DNA from: Halogeometricum sp. S1BR25-6
Lineage (GTDB): Archaea; Halobacteriota; Halobacteria; Halobacteriales; Haloferacaceae
NCBI RefSeq assembly: GCF_031624495.1
Contig: NZ_JAMQOP010000001.1
Coordinates: 1,054,001 to 1,118,000 of the forward strand
Direction: 5' to 3'
DNA: 64,000 nt
Within the stretch, counting starts at the first letter, position 1, and each line of letters begins with the position of its first letter. Below are positions 46,387 through 54,140 of the stretch, piece after piece. A model generated the notes under the pieces. That model saw only the letters and a list, made by a program, of their open reading frames with translations. It did not search any database and had not been told where the DNA came from. Both the position numbers and the translations under genes were made by a program.

Positions 46387-46548
46387 ATGTACGTGGTTGA
46401 GAGGCCTGATGTGCTCTTCGGGAACAGGTTCACCTTTGAGGGCGAGTGCTTCCGTGAGACACTATCCGACTTCCTTAGGACCATGAGAGAAGGGAAGAAG
46501 GGGGAAGATGAGGGGAAAGGAAGGAGGAGGAAACGAGGGGGGACTTAG
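46387..46548 (+). CDS. small 53-aa ORF with charged tail
   Basis: ATG 46387 to TAG 46548. The first 33 residues (MYVVERPDVLFGNRFTFEGE...) look like a compact domain. The last 20 are K, R, E and G only, because the frame runs into the purine-rich tract. An overlapping frame from ATG 46343 (47 aa) is an alternative. No family is recognised, so the call is tentative. Confidence 0.35.
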   Translation: MYVVERPDVLFGNRFTFEGECFRETLSDFLRTMREGKKGEDEGKGRRRKRGGT

Positions 46549-46780
46549 GGGGGAGTAATGGTAGGTAGTAGGAAAGGGGTTCCAGATAGGGGAAGTAGGG
46601 AAGAGAGCTCTATACTGCGAGAAGGCGTTCTCTCTAAGAGACAGAAGAGATAGTAAGAGATGACGGTAAGAGGTAGTAAGAGATAGAAGAGAGGACTGTT
46701 GAGAGATACAGTTCGGAGAACTGCTAACAGCGAGAACGAGAGTACCAAAGGTACCGTTCAGAGATTGTAAGAGGTCTGAA
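46483..46780. repeat. long purine-rich tract
   Basis: For about 300 bp the plus strand is overwhelmingly A and G, with short direct repeats such as TAGTAAGAGAT at about 46650 and 46675. Frames here are shadows of the bias and not protein-like. Possible meanings are a structured (triplex-prone) region, an origin-like element or a non-coding RNA; the sequence alone does not decide. Confidence 0.55.
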
Positions 46781-47145
46781 TGAGTAATAGGAAGGACTGA
46801 CGGTCTGAGCGGTATTGACACCGAGCTCGCTACCCAAAACCCTCGTAACGACCAAGTCGTAGTAATAGTCGGCTATCTCGAATGTGTTCTGTACCAGAGA
46901 GTCTGCAACAGAAACCTCTCAGAGCTCGCCACGTTCGCTCTGTTGCGTTTCATTTGCTTCTGTGAGGTTTAACTCATGTTGGACAAGAAACGCAACTGGA
47001 AGCAATCTGGGGCGTCTCAGACGGACCAGCGTTCGGTATCTCGGTTTCCTTTGTTCCGGTCTTGGTCCGCAGACTCCTGTCAGAGTACAAGGGAAGTCCA
47101 TAAGAATCGCTCTGGAAACCTGTTCAGTCGGCGCTTCTCGCTGTT
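46549..47145. other. gene-poor stretch of the element
   Basis: After the purine tract, 46781-47145 has several overlapping open frames on the plus strand (for example from ATG 46976). None has protein-like composition: all are rich in S, R and C with no hydrophobic core. I see no RNA gene. Confidence 0.4.
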
Positions 47146-47319
47146 ATGGGATTCGTGCCAGATACTACTGATAGAACAGGCCTATACGATTACATAGTTA
47201 AGGAATATGAGGATGGATGGGTGGTTGTTGAGACCGATATATGGTACACAGGGATGAGAAACAGAGTGAGATTAATCACTGCTCTCTTACGAGGTATCTT
47301 ATCTGCGAGAAGGGGTTGA
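47146..47319 (+). CDS. small 57-aa ORF
   Basis: ATG 47146 to TGA 47319. The peptide (MGFVPDTTDRTGLYDYIVKE, later GMRNRVRLITALLRGI) has an even composition and an amphipathic C-terminal helix, so it is protein-like. A second, startless frame at about 47354-47440 encodes a related pattern (YEGIRNRLSELL), suggesting a decayed duplicate. No family is recognised. Confidence 0.4.
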   Translation: MGFVPDTTDRTGLYDYIVKEYEDGWVVVETDIWYTGMRNRVRLITALLRGILSARRG

Positions 47320-47458
47320 CCGAAGAGCCAAAGAAGAGAGTGAAGAGAATGGTGGGGAATCGCTTCTCGCAGTTACAAGGTTCTCGTTACTGTCTCTGCT
47401 TACGAAGGAATACGGAATCGTCTATCGGAACTCCTTACCATATCTAATATACGGTGGT

Positions 47459-48058
47459 TTATATACCCCCCATCTCATCATCGTAAGAGTCTACAAGGTC
47501 AGGTTCTCTGTCGTCGAAAGGCCGCGTTATCAAATGATTACGGCGTTCAATATCTGATTGGAACCGCCCGAAGTACTTCGCGAATTTCTCGTCACTAATG
47601 TCGTATGTCTCTAATGCTTCCCTGAACCATCGGTTCATCTCAGACGAGTTTGGGTGGCATTCAAGTCCACTTTTCCATCCTACATACGCACACGCCACGA
47701 GTGCAACAGCCACCATGCCTCTGCCCTTAGAGCCACGGACTTCGTAGCGCCTGTAGTCCAATTGATTGAATAGTTGCTTCGCCCATTTCTTCTGTCCGTC
47801 GCTTAGTATGACGCGGCTGGCAACATTATCGAACAATAAGACGTTCGGCTGTTGTCGCGCCCATTCTCTATCCGCCCAAGTATCGTGCCGGTCAGTCGGG
47901 TCACGAGTATGGGTCCCTTTGTGATAGTTCAGCAATAGGGCGCAGAGGTCTCGGTGATTGTCTTTACCATCGTATCTCCACGCAAACGGCACATCTTTTA
48001 CGTCGAAAGTAGTTCGGTACGGCGGTTCGTATCCGAGATATGAGATTGGTTGACTCAT
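47459..48058 (-). CDS. element protein of unknown function, possibly cyclin-like
   Basis: 199 aa. It begins MSQPISYLGYEPPYRTTF. The middle (SDGQKKWAKQLFNQLDYRRYEVRGSKGRGMVAVALVACAYVG) is helical and vaguely resembles the cyclin-type repeats of transcription factor B, followed by an acidic C-terminus. No enzymatic motif is seen. The resemblance is weak and may be chance. It is divergent from the leader-A1 promoter. Confidence 0.55.
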   Translation of the reverse strand: MSQPISYLGYEPPYRTTFDVKDVPFAWRYDGKDNHRDLCALLLNYHKGTHTRDPTDRHDTWADREWARQQPNVLLFDNVASRVILSDGQKKWAKQLFNQLDYRRYEVRGSKGRGMVAVALVACAYVGWKSGLECHPNSSEMNRWFREALETYDISDEKFAKYFGRFQSDIERRNHLITRPFDDREPDLVDSYDDEMGGI

Positions 48059-48357
48059 GTTATTCTTGGGAGGTGAGAAAACCCGTAGAAGACTCTCAGG
48101 AATCTAAGTCCGGTGAGAGCCGATTACTGCTCCCCCCTTTTACTAACAACGTGAGACGTATAAATAGTTGTCTGGGGAGAATGTACTTCATTGCCGAACT
48201 TGCGACGGACGAGTTCTCGCTGTATTCGGACTCCGTGCAGACCATGATAGCCAAAAGCCAATCCGAGCTAAATTCCATATTTGCAGAACGCTTTAGTATC
48301 CTGTCGTTGTATTCACAGGTGTCTCCCAACAGAAAATAAAGAGGAGACAGCCAACAA
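48059..48357 (+). promoter_or_regulatory. leader A, copy 1: promoter and conserved leader
   Basis: 48131-48228 aligns without gaps to 51631-51728; I count about 82 of 98 identical bases. It holds a run of C then TTTTA, a consensus tataaata box at 48159-48166, and a near-identical stretch GACGAGTTCTCGC at 48208-48220. The predicted transcript start is near 48188, so the conserved block is the 5' end of the RNA, about 170 nt before the next gene. GAGGAG precedes the ATG at 48358. A short frame from ATG 48181 (52 codons) begins at or before the predicted start, so I do not call it a gene. Confidence 0.6.
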
Positions 48358-49344
48358 ATGACAGTCACATACTGTCCAATCATCCGAAACGGACCGAACG
48401 AGAAGGAAGTAATCCAGAGCTTCGGCGGCTTCTCGCACTTCGAAGATACAAAGTTTGAGCGACCGCTTCATCCGATAGTTGAAGTCCAGTCAGTAGACGA
48501 CCTCCAAGCACTCCCACTGTATGAGGACGCAGGAGAGAGAGTCTACATCGACCTTCCCGTGGCCCATACCGAAAGAGCGACAAAGCTCACAGAAGGGGTC
48601 ACTGCGACTCTGAACAAACACGGAAGCCGTGAGGAGTTCTTCCGAGAACACTCAGACCAGATTGGGTTCCCATTAATCTCCAGCCTTCTGGAAGCTCGAC
48701 AGGCCCCTGTAGAGTACGGAGTTCATCTCTCAGTTCATCGAGCCTTGGAAGACAAGTTCGATAGGATAGGTCACCGGCTTATGATTCGGTCTCTGAAGCC
48801 GGGACTGACTGACAAGCAGAAAGAAGCACTTCGTGAGTTAGCAGAAGTCACTCGTCCGGACGAGGATGTGATGATGTTCGATATTGTGGACAGCGAACGG
48901 GGTGAAGAGAGGCGAGCTGAGAAGGACATACGGTTCCTCTCGAACTTGTTTGACGGATACGAGACAGGGGTCCTCAATGCATTTGACCCGATGAACGGTC
49001 AGACGAAGAATCGAAGTCCCGACTTAGCCGACCGCTACAACTGCGACTTTTTCGGAGACTACGCCATTGACCAACGCTTCCCGCCGAAGATGGGTGGTCG
49101 TCCGAAGTCCGTGAAGCTACGTCACTACCATCCAGAACAGCGTGACGTAGCGGTATTTCCGGGGAAAGACTACGCTGTCGCAGGAAGGGACCTTCTGGGA
49201 TGGGACGAGTGGGACAGAGACCACTGCAACCACTGTCGGCAAATCTCTTCACTCATACAGCAGGGTAAGGGGAACGACTTCAACCGCTGGAAGCAAGCTC
49301 GGATGGGTCACTACATTCATTCTGTGGTCCACGGAGACGCCTAA
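48358..49344 (+). CDS. beta-protein-like (phage) family, tentative
   Basis: 328 aa. It opens MTVTYCPIIRNGPNEKEV, then HPIVEVQSVDD and VYIDLPVAHTE. It ends with a CNHCRQI cysteine pair and a FNRWKQARMGHYIHSV segment. The order of a Y-x-P-I-I strand, an I-V-E-V strand, D-L-P and a terminal C-x-x-C/W/H region recalls the phage T4 beta-protein family, a TIM-barrel-like protein found in phages and defence islands. This is from memory and low certainty. A membrane-protein gene follows 2 bp later. Confidence 0.6.
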   Translation: MTVTYCPIIRNGPNEKEVIQSFGGFSHFEDTKFERPLHPIVEVQSVDDLQALPLYEDAGERVYIDLPVAHTERATKLTEGVTATLNKHGSREEFFREHSDQIGFPLISSLLEARQAPVEYGVHLSVHRALEDKFDRIGHRLMIRSLKPGLTDKQKEALRELAEVTRPDEDVMMFDIVDSERGEERRAEKDIRFLSNLFDGYETGVLNAFDPMNGQTKNRSPDLADRYNCDFFGDYAIDQRFPPKMGGRPKSVKLRHYHPEQRDVAVFPGKDYAVAGRDLLGWDEWDRDHCNHCRQISSLIQQGKGNDFNRWKQARMGHYIHSVVHGDA

Positions 49345-49346
49345 GA

Positions 49347-49622
49347 ATGGATTTGAGGTCAGCGGTGATGACCCTCCTTCTCGCGCCATTCGGAGCAGTG
49401 CTATTCGGTGCTTGCTGGAGAATCGTTGATACGGTATTTCGGGCGACTCGACCAGAGACAACAGGGCATTGGGGTCAACTTGCAGACCAGCTGTACGCCT
49501 CATCAAATTTCGCTTTCAACCTGCTCAGTCTGGCCTCTGACATAGAACTACTGATTGCAATGACCGTTGTTCTCGGTGGATTATGGGCCGTTTTTAGTGG
49601 TCTTGATTCGAGTGGCTTCTAA
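49347..49622 (+). CDS. small two-helix membrane protein
   Basis: 91 aa with hydrophobic segments at about 5-30 and 66-86, the second preceded by a polar loop. It starts 2 bp after the stop of the 328-aa gene, so the two form an operon. The pair sits exactly between leader A and leader B of module 1. No family is recognised. Confidence 0.6.
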   Translation: MDLRSAVMTLLLAPFGAVLFGACWRIVDTVFRATRPETTGHWGQLADQLYASSNFAFNLLSLASDIELLIAMTVVLGGLWAVFSGLDSSGF

Positions 49623-49648
49623 CGAACTCCATATAGCCTCTATTTTCT

Positions 49649-49788
49649 AAAAATTCTGCGAGCTACTTACACATTTTCTGACTCTGCGCGAAGCTGTGGT
49701 GTCACAACCGTACCCCATAAGGCCGACACTGGTGACAGAGTCGGACAGTATACTCTTGATAAAGTGTATCATACAGGAACCAACGACA
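49649..49788 (+). promoter_or_regulatory. leader B, copy 1
   Basis: The 37-bp core at 49674-49710 (TTTTCTGACTCTGCGCGAAG...) matches 51788-51824 with two differences. Weaker similarity extends on both sides up to the ATG, including a shared ATACTCTTGA. Promoter-like AT-rich sequence (agtatactcttgataa) sits about 30-40 bp before the ATG at 49789. Confidence 0.55.
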
Positions 49789-49968
49789 ATGTTGACTGAC
49801 GACAGTATCCCGCGAGGGGAACCGTATCTGACGAACAGGGAAGGAGCGTTAGAGAACATAGACAGGGTGATGAGCAACCTAGAGGCAGAGGCGAAGTTGA
49901 TGAGCGACACTATTGGCCGCTTTGAGGGGAATGTGAGATACGAAGTTAGAAGGACCAAGACTTCCTGA
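49789..49968 (+). pseudogene. truncated coiled-coil paralogue (copy 1)
   Basis: The 59-aa frame (TDDSIPRGEPYLTN, then LENIDRVMSNLEAEAKLM) is a paralogue of the 112-aa protein at 51902 (ADDTTPEGELSSTN, then LDSLNETMRTVEAEVEGL). Copy 1 stops at TGA 49966-49968. In the next frame the DNA goes on to encode a hydrophobic stretch (FLILLSFLFTG), like the membrane helix that ends copy 2. It looks as if an internal deletion and a frameshift removed the anchor. It might instead work as a short soluble form. Confidence 0.5.
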
Positions 49969-50121
49969 TTCTGCTGTCATTCCTCTTCACAGGATAGGTG
50001 ATTCTGCTCTCTGTCTCCTTTTGACGGCGTAGGCTCAGAAAGCAGACAACGATGGAAAGAACCACCCACATACCCTGAAATACAGAAAAGTCTAAATATA
50101 CCCATGTGTATCTCAATCAAT

Positions 50122-50672
50122 ATGTCCGAACGAGCGGTGTCAACAACTCCTCAGGAAAGTTCGTTCCTCGCAGAAGGAGAAAGAATGGAATTGAATTGGA
50201 TGGGTACACTCAGACAAGGTGAAGATGAATATCCAGCGGAATTCGTAGCTACCATAATAGACTAATCTTCTCATTTGGAGGAGGCCATTTCAAAGATATT
50301 GGCCTAAAGCATGTAGAATCGGTGGAAGTAGGAACAGATGTTCAAGAGGAAACCAAAGGGACGGACCCAGACATGGTTATAGCCATAGGAATAACATTTA
50401 GCATAGTGGGTATCGGTGGGGCAGCCATGGGTGGATTTAGTGCTGTTGCAATACTTTTTGGTCTCCTGTCGTTGGGAATTGGAAGCTATACCTGTCACTA
50501 CGGGAAGTCGAATTACAAAGAACTCAAAGACAGTTATGAGGTTACCGAACATCTAGTTTATCACATTCTGATGAGAACGACGGCAACAAGTCCGTTTTCT
50601 ATGCCGATATACATCGAAACGAAAGAAAACATTGGACCAGACCTCAGTAGGTTAGTTCAAGAAACTAATTGA
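50122..50672 (+). pseudogene. frameshifted PH-like membrane protein gene
   Basis: ATG 50122 opens 47 codons ending at TAA 50263-50265 (…EYPAEFVATIID). Stepping back one base there gives an uninterrupted frame to 50672: LIFSFGGGHFKDIGLKHVES, then two hydrophobic helices and a polar C-terminus. The join restores a coherent PH-like strand pattern (…ATIID-LIFSFGGG…VESVEVG). A TATA-like taaatata at 50091-50098 is at leaderless spacing from ATG 50122. A GTG at 50322 could start the last 116 codons alone. The cause may be a single-base loss, programmed -1 shifting or a sequence error. Confidence 0.6.
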
Positions 50673-51011
50673 ACTAGTTTCTTCCTTGCCAAATTAGGAC
50701 TATCCCGTCCAGCCCTTACTTGGACTTATGCTTTCAGCCAGTTTCTGACAGAGTAAGAACGGTCAATTGGTCACGTTCTCGCGGTATCCGGACTCCACAC
50801 GGATGACTCAATAAGAACCCACGGAATCTCGGTGTGGCGACTACTCAACTACGAGTTTCAGTTCGATAAATATATTTCCATCTTGTTGGGAATTCGCTTC
50901 CTATCGCCGTTTTCTACAACTTCGTTCCGACTGGTCCGAAGGTGGTAGCAGTGTGAATACTGATGAAAGACCTTACCGGACTACCCTTTGCGTTTGGAAG
51001 TACTGGGAGAA
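50673..51011. other. 339-bp intergenic stretch
   Basis: AT-rich sequence between convergent genes. I find no open frame with protein-like composition, no tRNA-like fold and no clear repeat. An AT spot (gataaatatattt, about 50865-50877) could be a promoter, but nothing obvious follows it. Confidence 0.4.
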
Positions 51012-51284
51012 CTATCGACTTATTCTTTCAGCCGCTCCAATAGCCTCCCTTCGGAGACGTTCACTGAGTTCCTCCCATGTCGCTGCGTCAGGGTACAGCC
51101 ACCTGAGAAGGTTCAGGTGACACCTCCGACAGATGTTAAGATGAAGGTCCCATGAGTGCGTCTCACTGGGGTCATGTTCCGGAGGTCTGTCGAGAACATC
51201 TATCATGTGGTACCCATCTTCGGCGGCAAGGGGTACTCCACAGCGGGGACAACTGGCAAGCTGGTGATTGACTTTTGTAGACAT
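51012..51284 (-). CDS. small zinc-finger-like protein
   Basis: 90 aa with two CxxC pairs: CPRC (12-15) and CRRC (about 52-55), joined by a histidine-rich segment. The C-terminal helix is WEELSERLRREAIGAAER. This resembles an HNH/zinc-ribbon element without a clear catalytic histidine pattern. It is downstream of the 67-aa gene on the same strand, possibly in one transcript. Confidence 0.6.
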   Translation of the reverse strand: MSTKVNHQLASCPRCGVPLAAEDGYHMIDVLDRPPEHDPSETHSWDLHLNICRRCHLNLLRWLYPDAATWEELSERLRREAIGAAERISR

Positions 51285-51320
51285 TAGTGATGTGGTATGA
51301 ATATTCTATGCAGAGACGAT

Positions 51321-51524
51321 TCAGTCCATGATTTTCGTATAACTACTACTGATTTTGTAAGTCCAGTAAACAGCATGTTCAAATGAACTTAGGGTGGGAT
51401 AGCTACCTTCAGCAGTAGCGTGAAGGCTAACCTCTTTCCCAGATGGTATACATCCTATATCTTCGGCTTCTTGTTCGCTCACAATTCGCATTACGGTCGG
51501 CTCTGGCGGTTCAGTGATGTTCAT
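51321..51524 (-). CDS. small protein of unknown function
   Basis: 67 aa from the ATG at 51522-51524 (MNITEPPEPTVMRIVSEQE...). It is acidic in the first half and beta/helix mixed in the second, with no signal. A start further upstream would give 89 aa with an unlikely N-terminus. GGAAATACT precedes the ATG. No family is recognised. Confidence 0.45.
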   Translation of the reverse strand: MNITEPPEPTVMRIVSEQEAEDIGCIPSGKEVSLHATAEGSYPTLSSFEHAVYWTYKISSSYTKIMD

Positions 51525-51624
51525 AGTATTTCCTTTCGGGGAGGATGAGTGAGAGGAGTACCTAAAGCAAGTACTTGGATAAGTTTGCACTCTTACGCTT
51601 AATTCAGCAGTAGAACACTTGGGG

Positions 51625-51901
51625 TGTTGTTCCCCCCTTTTACCAACAACGTCAAGAGTATAAATAGTTATCTAAGATGAATGTACTGCATCGACGAACT
51701 TGCGGCGGACGAGTTCTCGCAGAATTCGCTCTCTCAAATTTCTCATAAGGGCGATTCTTGGAGAAAATCCTGCGAATGATTTACTCGTTTTCTGATTCTG
51801 CGCGAAGCTGTGGTGTCGCAACCGGCCCTTGTGAAGACGACACTCAGACAGAATAGAATACATACTCTTGACAGAGTGTGCCACATACTCTTCAGAGGGC
51901 T
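51625..51901 (+). promoter_or_regulatory. leaders A and B, copy 2, fused
   Basis: Leader A (51631-51728, tataaata at 51659-51666) is followed within about 35 bp by leader B (51762-51901, core 51788-51824). In copy 1 the same two elements are separated by two genes (48358-49622). Copy 2 therefore looks like a deletion derivative of copy 1, or copy 1 an insertion derivative of copy 2. The ATG at 51902 follows. Confidence 0.6.
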
Positions 51902-52240
51902 ATGACGGCAGACGACACCACACCGGAAGGCGAGCTGTCTTCCACGAACATCAAGAACTCCTTAGACAGTTTGAACGAGACCATGCGTACCGTCGAAGCA
52001 GAGGTTGAGGGTTTGAATTACCGGTTGGATAGTCTGGAGCGGTCGCTTGAATACAAGATTGATGACTCGACACGCCAGCTTGACCGGCAGGTAAAGAGTT
52101 CAACGAAGGATGTTGAGCGCGAGCTTGATAGCGAGTTATGGAGTCTTGATATGAAGGTCGAGACAGGTATAATGTTGCTCGGAGCGTTCCTTCTTATCGC
52201 AACACTCCTGCTTGCAAACCTCATTTTCGCCGTTCACTGA
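51902..52240 (+). CDS. coiled-coil protein with C-terminal membrane anchor
   Basis: 112 aa. Residues 15-85 are a coiled coil with heptads (LDSLNETMRTVEAEVEGL, LDSLERSLEYKI). Residues about 86-110 are one hydrophobic helix (GIMLLGAFLLIATLLLANLIF). The topology is an N-terminal rod anchored at the C-terminus. It is the intact paralogue of the 59-aa copy at 49789 and is preceded by the same leader-B sequence. Function is unknown. Confidence 0.65.
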   Translation: MTADDTTPEGELSSTNIKNSLDSLNETMRTVEAEVEGLNYRLDSLERSLEYKIDDSTRQLDRQVKSSTKDVERELDSELWSLDMKVETGIMLLGAFLLIATLLLANLIFAVH

Positions 52241-52344
52241 TGAAGTGACGATAGAATTCACTTTCTTGCTATGAGATTCGCATAAATGGACCATATACGG
52301 AGTTCAAAAATTCAAGTAATTGAACTTGGGTTGGTGACTTCTAA

Positions 52345-52962
52345 TTAGAAGTCTGAGAGGGTAGAATTATCTCGGTTTTTCCAGTCTAACTCGGCAGTCT
52401 CTCGCAGGTCCTGTAATTCTTTGTAGAACGGTTCGTTCTGTATCTCTTGATAAATTTGTTCCAGAGTATCCATCTCATCTTCAACATATTCTTCAATTTT
52501 CTCGTAGTCATCTCTTTGATAGAATTCTGGGATTCGTTTGCTTTCGTAGTCCCCATAACTACCAATAAGACAATTTCTCCATTCCGCGAACTTCTTCATA
52601 TCATCTCCCAATAACTGAGCTAAATCGACAAAAGGTGGCCCATGGCTGATATTCTCCCATACGTATTTGTCTTCCCACCCGGATGCAGAGGCAATATCGT
52701 GTTGTTGCGCTTTAACTAAGAGGAAAGGAGCGTCAAATTTGAGGACATTGAATGCAATGAACTCTTCAGCACCTCTGCTTCTTGCACGCGGAATATCCTT
52801 CCAATCATTAAGGAAAGCAAGTAACAATTCACGCTCTGACTCATATTCCCACCGTTTATATATTGATAACCCAGTACTGTCCCGCTTATATTGGATGGTC
52901 ACTATTTCGCTTGAATAAGGGCGGACTCCCGTGGTTTCAATATCGTAGCCGTACAGAGTCAT
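52345..52962 (-). CDS. DEDD-type exonuclease-like protein
   Basis: 205 aa. Motif I is YGYDIETTG (D7, E9), motif II AFNVLKFDAPFL (N72, D77), then FVDLAQLLGDD (D113), and motif III-like YEKIEEYVEDEMDTLEQ near residues 160-180. This is the RNase H-like 3'-5' exonuclease fold (DnaQ/PolB-exonuclease group). Active-site residues appear present, so it may degrade DNA or RNA. The ATG at 52962 was chosen; a GTG at 52983 would add 7 residues. It is element cargo on the minus strand. Confidence 0.6.
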   Translation of the reverse strand: MTLYGYDIETTGVRPYSSEIVTIQYKRDSTGLSIYKRWEYESERELLLAFLNDWKDIPRARSRGAEEFIAFNVLKFDAPFLLVKAQQHDIASASGWEDKYVWENISHGPPFVDLAQLLGDDMKKFAEWRNCLIGSYGDYESKRIPEFYQRDDYEKIEEYVEDEMDTLEQIYQEIQNEPFYKELQDLRETAELDWKNRDNSTLSDF

Positions 52963-53048
52963 GTGACTATTGTCAACACTCACTCAGCAAGCATCAATTC
53001 TCGGGTAGCTGAGGTCAAGATGTAATTCAGTGAGAGTTGCCTTCTACA

Positions 53049-53882
53049 TCAGTCCGTAACTGTGAGATTCCAAGTGATTCCAATCTCATCTAACCGGAAC
53101 TCGTACGTTCCAGTATAATTAAGAGAGAATTCGCCACTTTCCCAAGACCGGGACTCTCCCGCAGGGATGTTCAATCTGACCCGTTCATCGTTTGGTGTCT
53201 GCCATTCTCCTTGCTCATGTCGAATGGATGGTTTCGAAACTATGCTGTTATCGTCATCACCTATGTTCTTGAACTGTAAAGTGAATGTAATCGGCTGTCC
53301 CTTACGAATAGTAGGTGGTTTCTGAACACCAGTTAATTTCACTTCGTTGGGCGTTAGCGGCTCGACCACATCAAAAGCCAATTCTTCAAGCTCAGAGTTC
53401 TTGCCCGTAATTTCATCTCGCACAAGAATTTGTGCTGAATAGGTTCCTGTCTTCCAGTCTTTCGTGTCAAAAGAGAACCATTGTTCCCATTCGTCCTCAG
53501 TCGTATCTGCTCCTGAGAGTTGCGTATCACCTGCCTGTTGAGAGTCAACACTTGACCCGTTGTGGTATACTGTTACTTGAACAAGCTCCTCGGACTTCCC
53601 GTTGTGAATTGGAAGGGAATATCGGAGACCGATGATTGCATAACCGCCTGCACCCACAGAGGACATTTGGTTTGTCAATACGTCGCCATATTTTTCCCAT
53701 GCGCTCATCAGGCTTGAATGACTAATCCGGGGAGCTGGCGATTCTGGTGTGACGGTTGGCGTTGGTACGGGTGTCGAGGAGGGTGTCTGCGTATTCGTTT
53801 GACTTTGGGGGGCGGACGATTGTGAGGTGCACCCGGTAAGACCAGCAATGCCCACTGAAGCGAGGAACATTCGTCGTTTCAT
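53049..53882 (-). CDS. lipoprotein with C-terminal beta domain
   Basis: 277 aa. The signal is MKRRMFLASVGIAGLTGC, with the lipobox cysteine at about 18. A threonine/proline-rich linker (TPSSTPVPTPTVTPES) follows, then two beta-rich, probably immunoglobulin-like domains. It is anchored outside the cell. Function is unknown; surface lipoproteins on mobile elements can act in exclusion or cell-cell contact, which is inference. Confidence 0.7.
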   Translation of the reverse strand: MKRRMFLASVGIAGLTGCTSQSSAPQSQTNTQTPSSTPVPTPTVTPESPAPRISHSSLMSAWEKYGDVLTNQMSSVGAGGYAIIGLRYSLPIHNGKSEELVQVTVYHNGSSVDSQQAGDTQLSGADTTEDEWEQWFSFDTKDWKTGTYSAQILVRDEITGKNSELEELAFDVVEPLTPNEVKLTGVQKPPTIRKGQPITFTLQFKNIGDDDNSIVSKPSIRHEQGEWQTPNDERVRLNIPAGESRSWESGEFSLNYTGTYEFRLDEIGITWNLTVTD

Positions 53883-54014
53883 GATGACAGGTGCTTTTCC
53901 TGCCAGCATAAGGTTGTCGTATATGAAAGTCATGAACCACGACCATTGAGTGGAACCTGCCTGAACGCGAATTTCCAAACTACAGAAAAGAGAGCTTCCG
54001 GAGAAGAACGCCAC

Positions 54015-54029
54015 TCACCGCAACCAATT
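54015..54029. repeat. 15-bp direct repeat, left copy
   Basis: TCACCGCAACCAATT occurs here and at 55553-55567, both in the same orientation. The pair brackets the 422-aa nuclease-like gene (54141-55409) at about 110-145 bp on each side. This may mark the edges of a cassette that entered as a unit. Confidence 0.55.
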
Positions 54030-54140
54030 CACTTGAAAATTGGAATCCTTGAGCTTTGATTAAAAGACCCTCTCCTTATCTTAGCGTCCGGTGCCAATTC
54101 GCTCCTAAATCAAAGCGCGGTTGCTGATGAATCTCACCCT

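Noticed and set aside
46462-46821. 119-codon minus-strand frame opposite the purine tract
   Set aside because: It is simply the complement of the purine-rich strand (S, L, P, F, T-rich); no protein-like pattern.
46320-47146. Replication origin of the element
   Set aside because: The purine tract was considered, but no Orc/Cdc6-type repeats, iterons of regular spacing or replication initiator gene are visible.
48181-48339. 52-codon ORF within leader A copy 1
   Set aside because: Its ATG is at or upstream of the predicted transcript start, and the copy-2 counterpart ends after 32 codons, so the DNA leader appears conserved and not the peptide.
51672-51884. 70-codon minus-strand frame opposite leaders A2/B2
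   Set aside because: Lies on the complement of two conserved regulatory leaders and is not present opposite copy 1.
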